Notes: generated by a model not told the origin, from the letters alone. A stretch of DNA of 64,000 bases from Phytophthora colocasiae (GCA_018806915.1 JAGKQI010000097.1:310001-374000); one strand, 5' to 3'. Counted from the stretch's first letter, positions 22,226 to 32,337 are shown. A program made the numbers and translations.

Positions 22226-22640
22226 TGTTGAGATTGCACTTCGCCGTCTCCTATACTGGGTCCCTACCTCGAAGCACGCAGCTTTCACGCGCACAACGCG
22301 TGCCAAGTGAGGACAACAGTGGAAGACGCGTGGATGCTGCAATGCGATTGGCGGTCTACCTTGGATACACTATTCTGATTGGACGAGAACTTCAATTTGC
22401 TGATCTCAAGGTGTGCACAAATCGTTCCCGTTACATCAATCGTTTCCGTTACATCAAGCGTTCCCGTTTCACAAGGCGTTCCCGTTACATCAAGCGTTCC
22501 CGTTTCACAAAGGTCTACAAGGGGAGCTCAAGGAGAGCAAGGGTAGATTAGTGAATGCGGGCTAACTCAATAAACTCACTTTTGGATTTACTTCCTCCTA
22601 CTCACTTCACTATCAAGCCTCGTTCGCTATACTCTCAATT
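22226..22640 (+). repeat. Copia 3' LTR
   Basis: 415 bp, the same sequence as the 5' LTR except for one extra 18-bp tandem unit (about 22430-22450) and a few substitutions. It is preceded by the polypurine tract and followed by the target duplication CCGAT (22641-22645). Confidence 0.92.
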
Positions 22641-22645
22641 CCGAT

Positions 22646-23240
22646 ACGGACTCCCTCAGGTCTAGTTAAGGCGTCGTAGGTACATATTACCTCGCTAGCT
22701 TGTCCACTAAGTAGTTAATCAATCCTTCTTCTTCTCTATACGTGTATTTCTCAAACGCTACCAACCTGTAGACCACAATGTGGTGTTACTGAAGAGACAG
22801 CTCAATATTAATTCAAATCTTCAATCATCAGTGAGAACCTTAGGGAAACTAGTGGTAAAAAGAGACGGTTGGCAGATAACCAAGTCAGGCATTGCTCTTC
22901 CCACTCACTTCTTCATCACAACGTCGATTGATTCCCATGAAACTCAATTCTGCCATGGTGCTGTGTCTGGCGCGAGCCCGCAATCATTAACGATCAATTC
23001 GTCATACTATCTGACGTCATTTCTACGAAGTACAATTTTAAATCATCCATGCACTATTAAAAAATGAAGAGAGGCCTCCTAGTTACTTTCCAGATGATAA
23101 GAAATGATTAGCATTCAATATCCCATTCAAACAATTCACAATCAAAAACCTTCAGAATTCAATAGTCAAGCCAGTTGAAAAGTTGAATTATTCCCATTGA
23201 ATTGCCAAAGCGTTCAACACTAATTCAAATGGGTCCACGT
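22646..23240. other. intergenic, nothing recognised
   Basis: AT-rich sequence without a supported gene. The last 80 bp (from about 23160) are shared with the 3' flank of the NLP gene at 40.6 kb (40509-40577), marking the duplicated block. Confidence 0.5.
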
Positions 23241-24065
23241 TTAGAATGGGAATGCTTCTGCTAGAGATGCCTCAAAGTTCTTGTCGGTAAATGGAACCTT
23301 GGTATCCTCTCCGAAATCTGCCGACTCGAGGGCCACTCGCGCTTCCTCAGTGAGTTGATTCCACATGATGAGGTCCTGGTACTCACCGTCGCTACCAGCA
23401 AACATCGACCCAATCCAGTAAGAAGCGTCCGGGTAACCTTGAGTTACTCGGGTGGATATGTCTGAGCCACCGGTGTAATTGTACGTGTGCCGGAAACGAC
23501 TAATCCTCCCCGTTACAATGGCCTGCATCCCCACAAAGCCCATCGGAGGGATCTCTGTAACTTTACTGTAGGGGTCTTTTTGTTGTTCTCCCTTGCTAGC
23601 TTTGGGTACTTCAAGCGTTTGCCGAGAGAGTGACGCTCCGAGGATCTTAGGAGTCTCCAGAGCAGGATTATCGATCCACAACACCATATTCGCCCAAAGG
23701 TGACGACTTTCTGACCCACCTCCACAAAAATTCTTTGGGAAATACCATGCGAACATCATGGCCCACTTGTCTTGGTACCAGGTGGAACGACCGTACACTT
23801 GAGACCCCAGAGGTGCTTTAGTACATCCGTCTGTGTCTTTTGTCCCCTTGATCCCTCCAGTGATGTCTCCAGCAGCATTTACGGCTGGAAATGAGACGCA
23901 ACTGCTGGAAATCAGCAGTTGAGGTTTGTATTTGACTGCTGCTTTCTCGGAGACCGTGACTGGTTCAGGTTGGGCGAATGGCTGGACTTTATCGTGGTCA
24001 ATGATGGCGCCAAGAACAGTTTGGACTAACGCTAGGCAAAGCACCGCAACAGGAATGAGCTTCAT
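23241..24065 (-). CDS. NLP-family secreted protein, intact
   Basis: A 274-residue protein of the NPP1/NLP (necrosis- and ethylene-inducing peptide-like) family, secreted into the plant apoplast in this family. The start is placed at the MKL at 24065 because it gives a clean signal peptide ([19 protein letters not shown]). An ATG at 24066-24068 and another at 24140 are also in frame. Family landmarks: two conserved Cys in the N-terminal part ([16 protein letters not shown]), the [15 protein letters not shown] segment, [11 protein letters not shown] and YNYTGG. At the position of the conserved central heptapeptide needed for cytotoxicity the residues are ESRHLWA, with several key positions changed, so a non-cytotoxic member is inferred. 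It is the cleanest copy besides 40578-41411. No clear initiator motif is seen upstream. Confidence 0.88.
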   Translation of the reverse strand: MKLIPVAVLCLALVQTVLGAIIDHDKVQPFAQPEPVTVSEKAAVKYKPQLLISSSCVSFPAVNAAGDITGGIKGTKDTDGCTKAPLGSQVYGRSTWYQDKWAMMFAWYFPKNFCGGGSESRHLWANMVLWIDNPALETPKILGASLSRQTLEVPKASKGEQQKDPYSKVTEIPPMGFVGMQAIVTGRISRFRHTYNYTGGSDISTRVTQGYPDASYWIGSMFAGSDGEYQDLIMWNQLTEEARVALESADFGEDTKVPFTDKNFEASLAEAFPF

Positions 24066-24520
24066 CATACTTTGTGAACGTTGTTGGAAGACGGTGAATC
24101 GAGAAGTGAGAGCATTATTCAGCGGTGAGGTTGAAGTCATCCGTGTTTACTGTATATTTTCCCGATAGCTTTGTAGGTTTACGCGTTGGCAGGGGCTCGC
24201 CGTCAAGGATCATGATAAATATATGATTTGAATCTGAGCTAAGAGGATGAACTGACTCCTCGTCATTTAGGTACTAGTATTATATTAGTAGTACGTCTTT
24301 AGTAGAAAAACCAGAGTATTAGAAAAACGATAGCTTTATCCCAAAATAAGCTTTTGCGATGACTGAGCCCTTGAGGTAAATAGTACAAAGAAATTATAGA
24401 TGCAAACATGTACTTGTATTCAGAATAAACAATTCGAATAGCACTTCCCACGTACATGTACTAACACTATAAATTTCAAAAAGGGATTATTTGCCGGAGA
24501 CTGGAGCTATAGTCAAGCCA
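24066..24520. promoter_or_regulatory. upstream region of NLP gene; MULE empty site
   Basis: The stretch 24169-24280 (GCGTTGGCAGGGGCTCGCC and onward) matches the sequence split by the MULE upstream of the 40.6-kb NLP gene (41546-41555 and 44841-44920). It therefore shows the arrangement before that insertion. No other gene is seen. Confidence 0.7.
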
Positions 24521-25336
24521 AGTAGAAGCAACCAGGAATAACCAGTTAATCAACTTCAAATTCCTTCCTTGACGTTCTCCAAACGGGATGAACAGGAATT
24601 TGGGTACTTTGAGAGTCTGTCGTGACAACGACGCACCAATAATCTTTGGAGTCTCCATGCAGGGTTATCCAGCCACAAAATCATATTCGCCCAAAGATGG
24701 CGGCTTTTTGACCCACCTCCACAAAATTATAGTGTCACTGCTTACATTCTACCCGTGGGCCAAACAATAGTGTCACTAAAACATGTTTTGAATGGTTGTT
24801 GTAATTGGAGCTTTGATCTGCAGACCAAAATAAAATGGACAGAAGATTGGAGGCGATTCCGTAACTAACGCTAACTGAAACAGTTGCAGTTACGTTAGTT
24901 GAATCAGTTAGGATCCTAATTGTTGACACCACTACACTAGTGATCACGATAAAGTCTACACGCGGTTAGTTTTTTTTCGCGCGGTAGCCCCGCGCTTCTT
25001 GGTCGGTACGTGGATTGAAGGTTTCTTACAGCCCTGACCTTTCTGATACATTTTTTTATACATGTAATTGAAAGGGCTTCGTCTAACAGTTAGAATCAGT
25101 TCTAACTGCAACTATACTAACTAACTATGCTCAGTTACAGTTAGGCTTACAGTTGACACCTCTAGTGTCTAGTGCGAGCAAAATGCACAACAGTACGACG
25201 GATGTGAATCTCATGAGATCCGATAGCGTTGTGAGTTGGGTTCTTTGGTTTACGGGTATGATGGCAAAGTGATGATTTGAACATCCAGGAAAGGAAATTG
25301 AAGTTGATTAACTGGTTATTCCTGGTTGCTACTACT
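24521..25336. mobile_element. ~815-bp repeat-bounded element carrying an NLP fragment
   Basis: Ends of about 45 bp are inverted repeats: AGTAGAAGCAACCAGGAATA at 24521 and its reverse complement up to about 25336, continuing through CCAGTTAATCAACTTCAA. A single similar end also occurs at 528-572. Inside lie an NLP exon fragment (24595-24725) and a further repetitive AGTTAC-rich stretch (24860-25150). No transposase is present, and no clean target duplication was found. It is probably a non-autonomous DNA transposon. Confidence 0.5.
24595..24725 (-). pseudogene. NLP central-domain fragment
   Basis: On the minus strand this encodes [20 protein letters not shown] and, upstream, the region around the WAN/heptapeptide site (about 24665-24725). 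It is only about 130 bp and lies inside the repeat-bounded element. Confidence 0.65.
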
Positions 25337-25344
25337 TAGTCAAT

Positions 25345-25568
25345 CATCAACCCCATCCACTCTCACTGATAATACTAGCAGCTTTATCGATCAATGCTTC
25401 TTCAGTAATTGACTGTAATGTCGCTGTGCCCACACCATTATGTGTTGTTTTAAATTATCGTGCTGCATCGTGCGTTTTAGTTCAAGAGTACGATCAATTA
25501 TCACACGGTTGTTTTGCCACATGGGAGTCGTGCGTAGAATTTAGGACCCAGTAGCACTGTTGCTTCTC
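25345..25568 (+). repeat. ~225-bp dispersed repeat, inverted copy at 40275-40504
   Basis: The sequence from TCATCAACCCCATCCACTCT to GTGCTTCTC-like is repeated in the opposite orientation at 40275-40504 with few differences. It has no coding potential. The rest of 25569-26078 shows nothing recognisable. Confidence 0.85.
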
Positions 25569-26099
25569 ATGCCCTGGTCGACTTAGCTAGGTTTTTATCG
25601 CGGCCACAGCTTAAGGCAGGTTGGAAACTACAAGGCAAAGTCTTATTCTATTGTGGAGAGTCCACACAACAATTGTTTCCAGAGTTTGCAGCTGAATCAG
25701 AATTAGTTAGCGCGTACTATTAATGGCCTCATCTCATAGTCTAACTGCTCAGTTCGTCTCAATAAATTCATTAGCTCAATGACACGGCTCGTGTTTGTTT
25801 AAATGAGATCAATCCAACTATTCAAGAATATAATCTTCCAGCTTGTCGCTGGATTGGGACAGTTGAGCACTGTTGCTTCGCGTATCCAACATTGATACCA
25901 CATTGATATCAACACGATAGCAAATATGGACTCCGTGTGGGCACGTCGTACAGGCATCAAGGGTTTTACCGATGTCGTGAGATCATCAAGAAACGTAAAA
26001 ATACAACTACTGCTGTTTCTGTGGAAGGTACTTCATGCGACTTGGAGACTCTGAAATGATATTCAGTCCCAACAAACGATGGTGACAAGTCCAAATAGC

Positions 26100-26460
26100 T
26101 CCAATCTGCACGAATCTTTCAACAAAGAACAGTACCAGATTGTTTATCTACCCAAAGCTATGTTAATGCCACTGGAGGAACAGCAAAATGATCCACACAG
26201 CAAGGTACAGGGAATCCCAATAATGGGTTTTGTGGACAGCCGGAAGATCCGTACAGGATCTGTCGACACGTTTCTGGGTCTAACGTGTCGACCTTCTTGG
26301 ATTTCACTGAGATTCTCGAATGAAGTCCAGCATCAGGATCTTATGTGGGATCAGCTAACGAACCAAGCACGAAGAGCTCTCTAGTCGACAGATTTCGGAG
26401 ATGCAAAGGTTCCTTTAGCGGCAGACGTGGTCGTTCTACATGTAAATCTAGTTGAAATTG
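26100..26460 (+). pseudogene. NLP pseudogene fragment (unit D)
   Basis: The plus strand contains EEQQNDPHSKVQGIPIMGFV, a degenerate middle, and DLMWDQLTNQARRAL followed by a stop, so it matches the C-terminal half of the family. The N-terminal half, signal peptide and central heptapeptide are missing. It stands convergent to the short mucin-like gene at 26605-27084, as in the other NLP/mucin-like units. Confidence 0.65.
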
Positions 26461-26604
26461 TTTTAGATTTGTGAACAGAATTCTGGATCTGAAAGAATTA
26501 GTATTTGAAACGTGTTTGCAATGGAATAAAACGAGTGCGGCGAAACATTCCTGTGGGGAATAGCTCAAAGTAAGCGGTGACCCTCACTATGCCCGTTGTC
26601 AACG

Positions 26605-27084
26605 CTATGACACTAGTTCGTACACAAGTTCGGTCGATTCGCCCAAAGGTTTGTATTCATTTCGCCGAGCTATTTCACCGCCAGTTTCACCCATTTTCGA
26701 GATTTTTTTCTCGTCAGGACAGCGAATGGCCAGCGGTTTATCGAGAGTCGTGTCATACTTAACAGCACTAGAAGGTGTGTCCTGAGCAATCGACGCGTAT
26801 CTAGTCTCTTCATTGATTGTAAGAAACGAACAACCCCATGTGTTGCCGCTCATGAGGACACAGTGAGCGTCCACGGAGGCAACACAGTCCGTTCCGTTGA
26901 AGGACGGCAGATACGGGTAGCAATCAGCAGTGGCGACGTCTCCAGCCTTGGGGCAGATCTTCCCATTGCCACTGTACTCCGAAAGCGAGTAAGTTGCGTC
27001 GTATTGCACGGAGATAGGGACGTCGGCCGATGCGAGTCCAGCAGCAAGAATCCCGGTGAGAGTGACGACTGTTGCTGCTTTCAT
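26605..27084 (-). CDS. Secreted Cys-rich protein, repeat-less mucin-like paralogue
   Basis: 159 residues starting at the ATG at 27084 (MKAATVVTLTGILAAGLASA signal peptide). The mature N-terminus (DVPISVQYDATYSLSEYSG) and the Cys-rich domain (ICPKAGDVATADCYPYLP, TDC, AHCVL, WGCSF) are shared with the three long mucin-like genes. A small deletion removes one Cys-containing segment after SEYSG. Instead of the Thr/Pro/Tyr repeats it ends in an unrelated 60-residue polar tail. It shares the upstream initiator motif of the family. Function unknown; probably an extracellular or cell-wall protein. The tail may reflect a frameshift or truncation. Confidence 0.65.
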   Translation of the reverse strand: MKAATVVTLTGILAAGLASADVPISVQYDATYSLSEYSGNGKICPKAGDVATADCYPYLPSFNGTDCVASVDAHCVLMSGNTWGCSFLTINEETRYASIAQDTPSSAVKYDTTLDKPLAIRCPDEKKISKMGETGGEIARRNEYKPLGESTELVYELVS

Positions 27085-27113
27085 CGAGTGTGAGGGAAGG
27101 GTGGTGGTTGAAT

Positions 27114-27130
27114 TGAAAATTGAGGAATGG
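27114..27130 (-). promoter_or_regulatory. oomycete-type initiator of 26605-27084 gene
   Basis: The minus strand reads CCATTCCTCAATTTTC, 30-46 bp upstream of the ATG, matching the oomycete core consensus TCATTYYNCAWTTT. Confidence 0.6.
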
Positions 27131-27473
27131 GCAGTCCGGAGCTATCCGATACGGCAAAACTTTCTCGCTGTAACCTAGGAAGGTGATATTTTATGGACGG
27201 ATTAAGTTTGTGGAAGTTCTATGGATTTGTTAATTGAGAATACGCGTACCGAAAAATAAGGGGCTTCAGAGTTGCGCTGATCATGAAAACATATTCACGT
27301 AAAAGTAAAATTAGCCAATCAGATCGATTTGCTTTTATGTCCAAAAGTTAAGTTTTTTTAACGCTCGAAGCGAGTCAAAACGACCTGAGCACCTTACTTT
27401 CGTTTCCTTTGCAGGAAGCGCACCCAGTTCGCACTGGCCTAAGATTCGCCGTGGCACCAACTCCTGCGCGCAG

Positions 27474-27680
27474 ATGGCTCCCAAGGGGTTAGGCAGAAGA
27501 CGTCCAGTAAGCTGGGAGAAGGACGGCGTCAACGGCGGCCTCTCAAGTGTCGAAATCATCCTTAGGTGGATATCAACGGAGGGAAACCTGCAGAGATAGC
27601 GAGGAGACGCTCACGGCGGCAAGACCAAGAAGGCATTGGCGACTGAAATTGCTGGGTTCATCGAGAAGGCTGGTATCTAA
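27474..27680 (+). pseudogene. Harbinger-associated Myb-like protein remnant
   Basis: From the ATG at 27474 this encodes a basic start (MAPKGLGRRRPVSWEKDG) then VEIILRWISTEGN and KTKKALATEIAGFIEKAGI, resembling the Myb/SANT-like DNA-binding companion protein of Harbinger elements in oomycetes. An in-frame TAG lies at 27597-27599 and the frame ends at 27680, so it is truncated. Confidence 0.5.
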
Positions 27681-27762
27681 GGCAGAACATACAAAGGTAC
27701 ATACTTATAAACCTCCTCTATCCTCGCACGTATCTCCTCGCACTTATCAGCATCTGGCCACA

Positions 27763-28347
27763 CTACAGCACGTGATTCGAGATCAACAAGATCATAAATG
27801 TAGCGATCCGTGAAGACCTCGATTGTGCCTTCTGCACAGTGAAAGTGTCTAGCCAGCTTTCCAAGGAAGCCACATTGCGATCACATCCAAATGAATACAG
27901 AGAAACCAACAAATGGCACCATACACGTGTCTGAAGATTGTTAGACTCGTTGTAGAAGACCGGATTATTCTGAATCAACTCCATAATTTGCGTGAACTGC
28001 AACCTCGTAACTCGAAAGTCTTCTTTAAACCTCTTATCATCGAGCTTATTGAGCCAATAGTCCAGCGCATCAGGAGCACGAGGCACTGGTTCGCGCGTGT
28101 TCAGGTAGCGACCTGTTGATCATCCAGTAGGCCTCAATGAACTGCATCACTAAATCATCGTCATCATGGAGCGGGGCTGGGTCTTCCTCGTCGAAAAACC
28201 ACTCAGCACATTCAGCGAGTAACTCGGATTCCGCGTCGTAAGCTGCGCACGGCGCGCTGCCGACGCGACACCTTCGGCAGCGGTATTTATTAGCGTTGTT
28301 GGCACTTCCGGACGGGGGGGCTTCACGGTAAATGAAAAAGTAGCCAA
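27763..28347 (-). pseudogene. PIF/Harbinger transposase N-terminal remnant
   Basis: The minus strand encodes RYLNTREPVPRAPDALDYW and RFKEDFRVTRLQFTQIMELI, then CHLLVSLYSFG and RNVASLESWLDTFTVQ. This is the N-terminal region that precedes the DDE domain in HARBI1-type transposases. A frameshift near 28095 separates it from an upstream segment (FFDEEDPAPLHDDDDLVMQF). No DDE domain is present. Confidence 0.55.
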
Positions 28348-28619
28348 TCGGAGAGAGACAGACTTTTTACTTCTTTATGTCAAAAAGCGCGCACTGCTTC
28401 AACTCTGAAGCCCCTTAATATGAAAAATTGATTCTGTCTTGGAATTTGTACCAGCTAAGTAAGTTAGGACCATCCAGGACCAGCATAAACGGTGTTTACC
28501 AGATCGGATTTACTCCCCGGTTCGGAATGGCTATTGGAGCTCAGTTCCTTCAGTTAGACATCGCGCTCTCCACTGAAGAATAGTCTCAGTTCTTGATTCG
28601 CACAACTCCATCCAAGCTC

Positions 28620-29504
28620 ATGAATCTCCTTACTACCGTCGTGCTTTGTCTTCTGCTCGCCCAAACAGCTCTTGGCGGCACGATTGATCACGATAAAGCG
28701 CAGCCTTTTCCCCAACCTGAACCAGTCACAGTCTCCGAGAAAGCAGCAGTCAACTACAAGCCACAAGTGCAGATTGCTCGCAGTTGTGTCTCTTTTCCTG
28801 CTGTAAATGCTGCTGGGGAAATCACTGGAGCAGTTAAGGAGGTAAAAGGAACGGATGGATGCTCTGAAGCACCTCTGGGATCTCAAATCTACGGTCGAGC
28901 AACCTGGTATCAAAACAAGTGGGCCATGATGTATTCTTGGTACTCCCCGACGAACTTTTGGGGAGGACGAACCAAGACGCCGTCACAACTGGGCGAATGT
29001 ATTGTGGCTGGATAATCCCGCCCTAGACACCCGTAGATCCTCGGTGCGTCACTATCTCGGCAGACTATCAAAGTGCCCACCTTTATCCCGACGGTGGCCG
29101 AGCGACAAAATGACCCATACACAAGGGAAACAACGATACCTTCAATGGGTTTTGTGGGTACCCATGTAACCGATGTGATTACACTTTCTCTACACGAGTA
29201 CAACTACACGTACGTCGGCGGCTCGAACGTATCCATCAGGGTTTTTCATTGGTACCCGGATGAATCTGACTGGATCGGGTTGGATGACGATGGAGAGTAC
29301 CAGGATCTTATCATGTGGAATCAACTCACAGACCAAGCACGAACAGCTCTCGAGTCAGCAGATTTCGGGGATGCCAAAGAACAAGAATTTTGCAGCGTGG
29401 CCGTACTAGATGTCTTAGATTTTTGGACAACCCAAAATACAATCTTGGATATGAAATCAGCATCTGAACGGATTTTCTACATCGAATATCAAACTTTGCT
29501 ATGA
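28620..29504 (+). pseudogene. NLP pseudogene (unit A)
   Basis: It starts at ATG 28620 with a good signal peptide (MNLLTTVVLCLLLAQTALGG) and follows the intact copies through the N-terminal half. A frameshift near 28970 leads to a TAA at 29013; a second frame change restores the original frame but brings a TAG at 29034-29036. The C-terminal half (from about 29037) is otherwise open to 29504, including YNYTYVGGSN and IMWNQLTDQARTALESADFG. At the heptapeptide position the residues are degenerate (RRHNWAN). It is convergent to the mucin-like gene at 29587-31200 and closely related to the truncated copy at 37703-38239. Confidence 0.82.
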
Positions 29505-29586
29505 ACGCAAATACGAAAATGGGGTGCGTGGACTCGCGGGACAACACACAACCGAGCACCAACTGCTCTGTTCGTTGTCATCTCCA

Positions 29587-31200
29587 TCAGTATGAAAACT
29601 TCCTCGTTGGTTTGTACACGGGTTTCGTCGTCTCATACACGGGTTCCGTTCTCATGTACGGGGGCTGGGTATACACTGGTTCAGTCGTTTCGTAAGGAGA
29701 CTCGGTGTACACAGGTTTAGTGGGTTCGTAGGGAGACTCAGTGTATACGGGCTCACTCGATTCGTACGGAGACTCGGTGTACACAGGTTCAGTGGATTCG
29801 TAGGGAGACTCAGTGTATACGGGCTCGGTCGATTCATACGGAGACTCAGTGTCTACAGGCTCAGTCGATTCGTATGAAGACTCGGTGTACACGGGTTCAG
29901 AGGATTCGTATGGAGACACGGTGTAAACGGGCGCAGTGGATTCGTACGGTGACTCGGTGTAGACTGGTACGGTCGTTTGATACGGTGAGTCGGTGTACAC
30001 TGGTTCGGTCACTTTGTATGGAGACTCAGTGTCTACAGGCTCGGTCGATTCGTACGGAGACTCGGTGTAGACTGGTACAGTCGTTTGATACGGTGAGTCG
30101 GTGTACACAGGTTCAGCTGTTTCATATGGTGAGTCGGTGTACACTGGTTCGGTCGTTTTGTATGGGGCCTCAGTGTAGACTGGTTCAGTCGTTTGATATG
30201 GTGACTCGGTGTTGGTTGATTCGTACGGAGCCTCCGTGTATACTGTTTCAGTCGTTTTGTATGGAGGCTCGGTCGATTCGTACGACGACTCGGTGTATAC
30301 AGGCTCGGTTGTTTTCACATCGTATGGAGGTTCCGTCGTCACCTCTTCACATGGAGGCTGCGTCGCCTCCGTTGCGTATGTAGGCTGAGTTGACTTCGTA
30401 GTTTCCGCATCGTACACAGGCGCCGGGGTTGTAGCCTTGTACGGAGGCTGAGTCGTCACCGACTCATACACAGATTCCGTCGCTTCCGGTTCGTACGCAG
30501 GCTGCGTCGTTTCTGGTTCATACGGTGGCTGCGTCGTTACGGCATCGTAGGAAGGCTTCGTCGTGTCTGGTTCGTACACCGGTTCCGTCGTTTCCGGTTC
30601 GTACACAGGTTCCGATGTTTTAGATTCGTACGGTGGCTGCGTCGTCTTCGGTTCGTAAGGATATTCCGTCGTTTCGGGTTCGTACGGTGGCTGCGTCGTC
30701 TCTGGTTTGTAAGGTGGTTGTGTCGTCTTCGATTCGTACGGAGATTGCGTCGTGACGGAATGGTACGGAGGTTCTGTTGTTTCCGCTTCGTACGGTGCAG
30801 TGGTCTGAGCCGCCGAGTAGGTAGTCTTCTCTGTCGGCGTGGCGGTGTCTTCGTACTCGTATCCTCCCGCCGTACTGTCAGTCTCTTCATTCGATTTGAG
30901 AAAGGAGCAACCCCATTTGTTGCTGCTCACGAGGACACAGTGAGCGTCTACGGGGGCAACACAGTCCGTCCCGTTGAAGGACGGCAGATACGGATAGCAA
31001 TCAGCAGTGGCGACGTCTCCAGCCTTAGGGCAGATCGTTCCCGCAGGAGCCTTCCCATTGCCAGAACACGAGTGACCACTGTACTCCGAAAGCGAGTAAG
31101 TTGCGTCGTATTGCACGGAGATAGGGACATCGGCCGATGTGAGTCCAGCAGCAAGGATGCCGGTGAGAGTGACGACTGTCGCGGGTTTCCTTGGAGTCAT
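29587..31200 (-). CDS. Mucin-like secreted repeat protein A
   Basis: 537 residues from the ATG at 31200 (MTPRKPATVVTLTGILAAGL signal peptide). The order is: a Cys-rich domain of about 85 residues with six Cys (HSCSG, GTICP, TADC, GTDC, AHCV, GCSF); a linker; then about 370 residues of repeats. The first block has units of about 9 residues (PPYEPETTQ type), the second 12-residue units (EPVYTESPYEST type). The basic end is KPTRKFSY, with no GPI signal. Repeats rich in Thr, Ser and Pro predict heavy O-glycosylation. The layout resembles the acidic-repeat (Car) and mucin-like coats of oomycete cysts; this is a structural inference, not a homology result. This copy has the most repeat units of the three. 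Confidence 0.8.
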   Translation of the reverse strand: MTPRKPATVVTLTGILAAGLTSADVPISVQYDATYSLSEYSGHSCSGNGKAPAGTICPKAGDVATADCYPYLPSFNGTDCVAPVDAHCVLVSSNKWGCSFLKSNEETDSTAGGYEYEDTATPTEKTTYSAAQTTAPYEAETTEPPYHSVTTQSPYESKTTQPPYKPETTQPPYEPETTEYPYEPKTTQPPYESKTSEPVYEPETTEPVYEPDTTKPSYDAVTTQPPYEPETTQPAYEPEATESVYESVTTQPPYKATTPAPVYDAETTKSTQPTYATEATQPPCEEVTTEPPYDVKTTEPVYTESSYESTEPPYKTTETVYTEAPYESTNTESPYQTTEPVYTEAPYKTTEPVYTDSPYETAEPVYTDSPYQTTVPVYTESPYESTEPVDTESPYKVTEPVYTDSPYQTTVPVYTESPYESTAPVYTVSPYESSEPVYTESSYESTEPVDTESPYESTEPVYTESPYESTEPVYTESPYESSEPVYTESPYEPTKPVYTESPYETTEPVYTQPPYMRTEPVYETTKPVYKPTRKFSY

Positions 31201-31231
31201 CGAACGTGAGGGAGGAGGGGTGGTGGTTGAA

Positions 31232-31251
31232 TTGAAAATTGAGGAATGAAC
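31232..31251 (-). promoter_or_regulatory. oomycete-type initiator of mucin-like gene A
   Basis: The minus strand reads GTTCATTCCTCAATTTTC, about 32-51 bp upstream of the ATG, fitting the oomycete initiator plus flanking region. Confidence 0.6.
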
Positions 31252-32337
31252 CGACAGAAAGCCGATGTGATTCAACATAAGAGTTTGCTGTACTGTACTA
31301 GTAGTACTGTACGACGGACGTAGACTTATTTTATAGACGGATTAATGTTGTGCGATAAAATCTATGGAAAGTGATATTCTAGTTTCTATGAAATTATTGT
31401 TGACTTGGTACCCTCCTTCTGAACTACATACCGGTAACGTGCTTTCTCGGAAGAAATACTTTCGTATCGGGGATACTTCCTCATCACCTGACTGTTCAAT
31501 CCTCAATTTCCCCCTGCAAAGCGACTCAACACTCCCTCCTCACTCAATGGTCTCCATAATGACAAACGAATGCCTGTAGTGGCAACGTAGCCTATGTATG
31601 AAGAAGGCTATGTCTACTATGCAGACAATACGAAAGTACCGTATCCTGGTGGAAGTAACTACTATGCGAAGATGACTCAACTCATCTTCCGACTACAGCA
31701 CAAACATCTCAAGGGCAACACACGGACTGAAGTGCTACCAAACCTCTGGCGGAATCCCGTATTGCATTAGCTGTGCGCGCAAGTATCAATTTCAAATTCA
31801 TTGTGAGGATTCCTACCTGCCATTGCAAGCACGTCTTCCGCTTCAAGAACGAGCGGTTTATTCTACAGGGTGACAACAGGTAGAGGACAAGATAGTTCTC
31901 TTTTGCTCCTAATTGATCAGCACGTCGACTGTTGAATTTTCAGCGAAGTAAACTTGCGCTTCAAGTTTGAGTGTTGGTCATCTTGTTGAAGTTATGTACA
32001 CATTGTGTAAAGCAGCCACGTGGCTGTTTGACCAGCAAGTACAGTCTTCGTCGTCAATTCGTAACTCGCAAAACCCTATCACCTTTCTAACACAATCTTA
32101 GAACATTCTCTCACATACTAAACTTAGGTTCTATCCCTTCAATAACATATACATTCCGTCTATACATCCCGTCGAACCACATCGCGCCCAAACGTACACT
32201 GTACAAACTTCCACGTGGCTCTCGTACTTAACCGGATCGATCCTACGATACACGTGGCGATCCGACCTCAAAGTCATTCATTCGAGAATTTGCGCTGCTT
32301 CAAGCAAGACCATCACTCCCGACCATCACTCTGTAAC
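31252..32337. other. intergenic with a possible transposase scrap
   Basis: 31252-31400 continues the duplicated upstream region of the mucin-like genes. 31760-31880 can be read as FKFIVRIPTCHCKHVFRFKN-like in one frame, reminiscent of the N-terminal region of FAR1/MULE transposases, but it is too short to call. About 32030-32337 is the upstream region of calreticulin, where no initiator motif was recognised. Confidence 0.35.

Larger units (their letters stand above)
8638..22640 (+). mobile_element. Copia LTR retrotransposon, interrupted by a LINE
   Basis: A Ty1/Copia element with both LTRs (8638-9034 and 22226-22640) and a 5-bp target duplication CCGAT (8633-8637 and 22641-22645). Without the 9.15-kb LINE inserted in gag, the element is about 4.8 kb. 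Domain order is gag, CCHC knuckle, protease, integrase, RT, RNase H, as in Copia. A purine run (GAGTGGGGG) directly precedes the 3' LTR and serves as the polypurine tract. The two LTRs are almost identical apart from a repeat-number difference, so the insertion is recent. Confidence 0.9.
27258..28416. mobile_element. PIF/Harbinger-like transposon, degraded
   Basis: Perfect 17-bp terminal inverted repeats AAGGGGCTTCAGAGTTG (27258-27274) and its complement (28400-28416) are flanked by the 3-bp direct repeat AAT (27255-27257 and 28417-28419). The element carries a Myb/SANT-like gene on the plus strand and a transposase N-terminus on the minus strand, the two-gene layout of PIF/Harbinger. At 1,159 bp it is too short to hold a full transposase. 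Confidence 0.78.

Noticed and set aside
29874..30383. Arg/Cys-rich open frames antisense to the mucin-like repeats (also at 36926-37615 and 39610-40083)
   Set aside because: They are shadows of the 36-bp-period repeat DNA; length multiple of 3 keeps all frames open.
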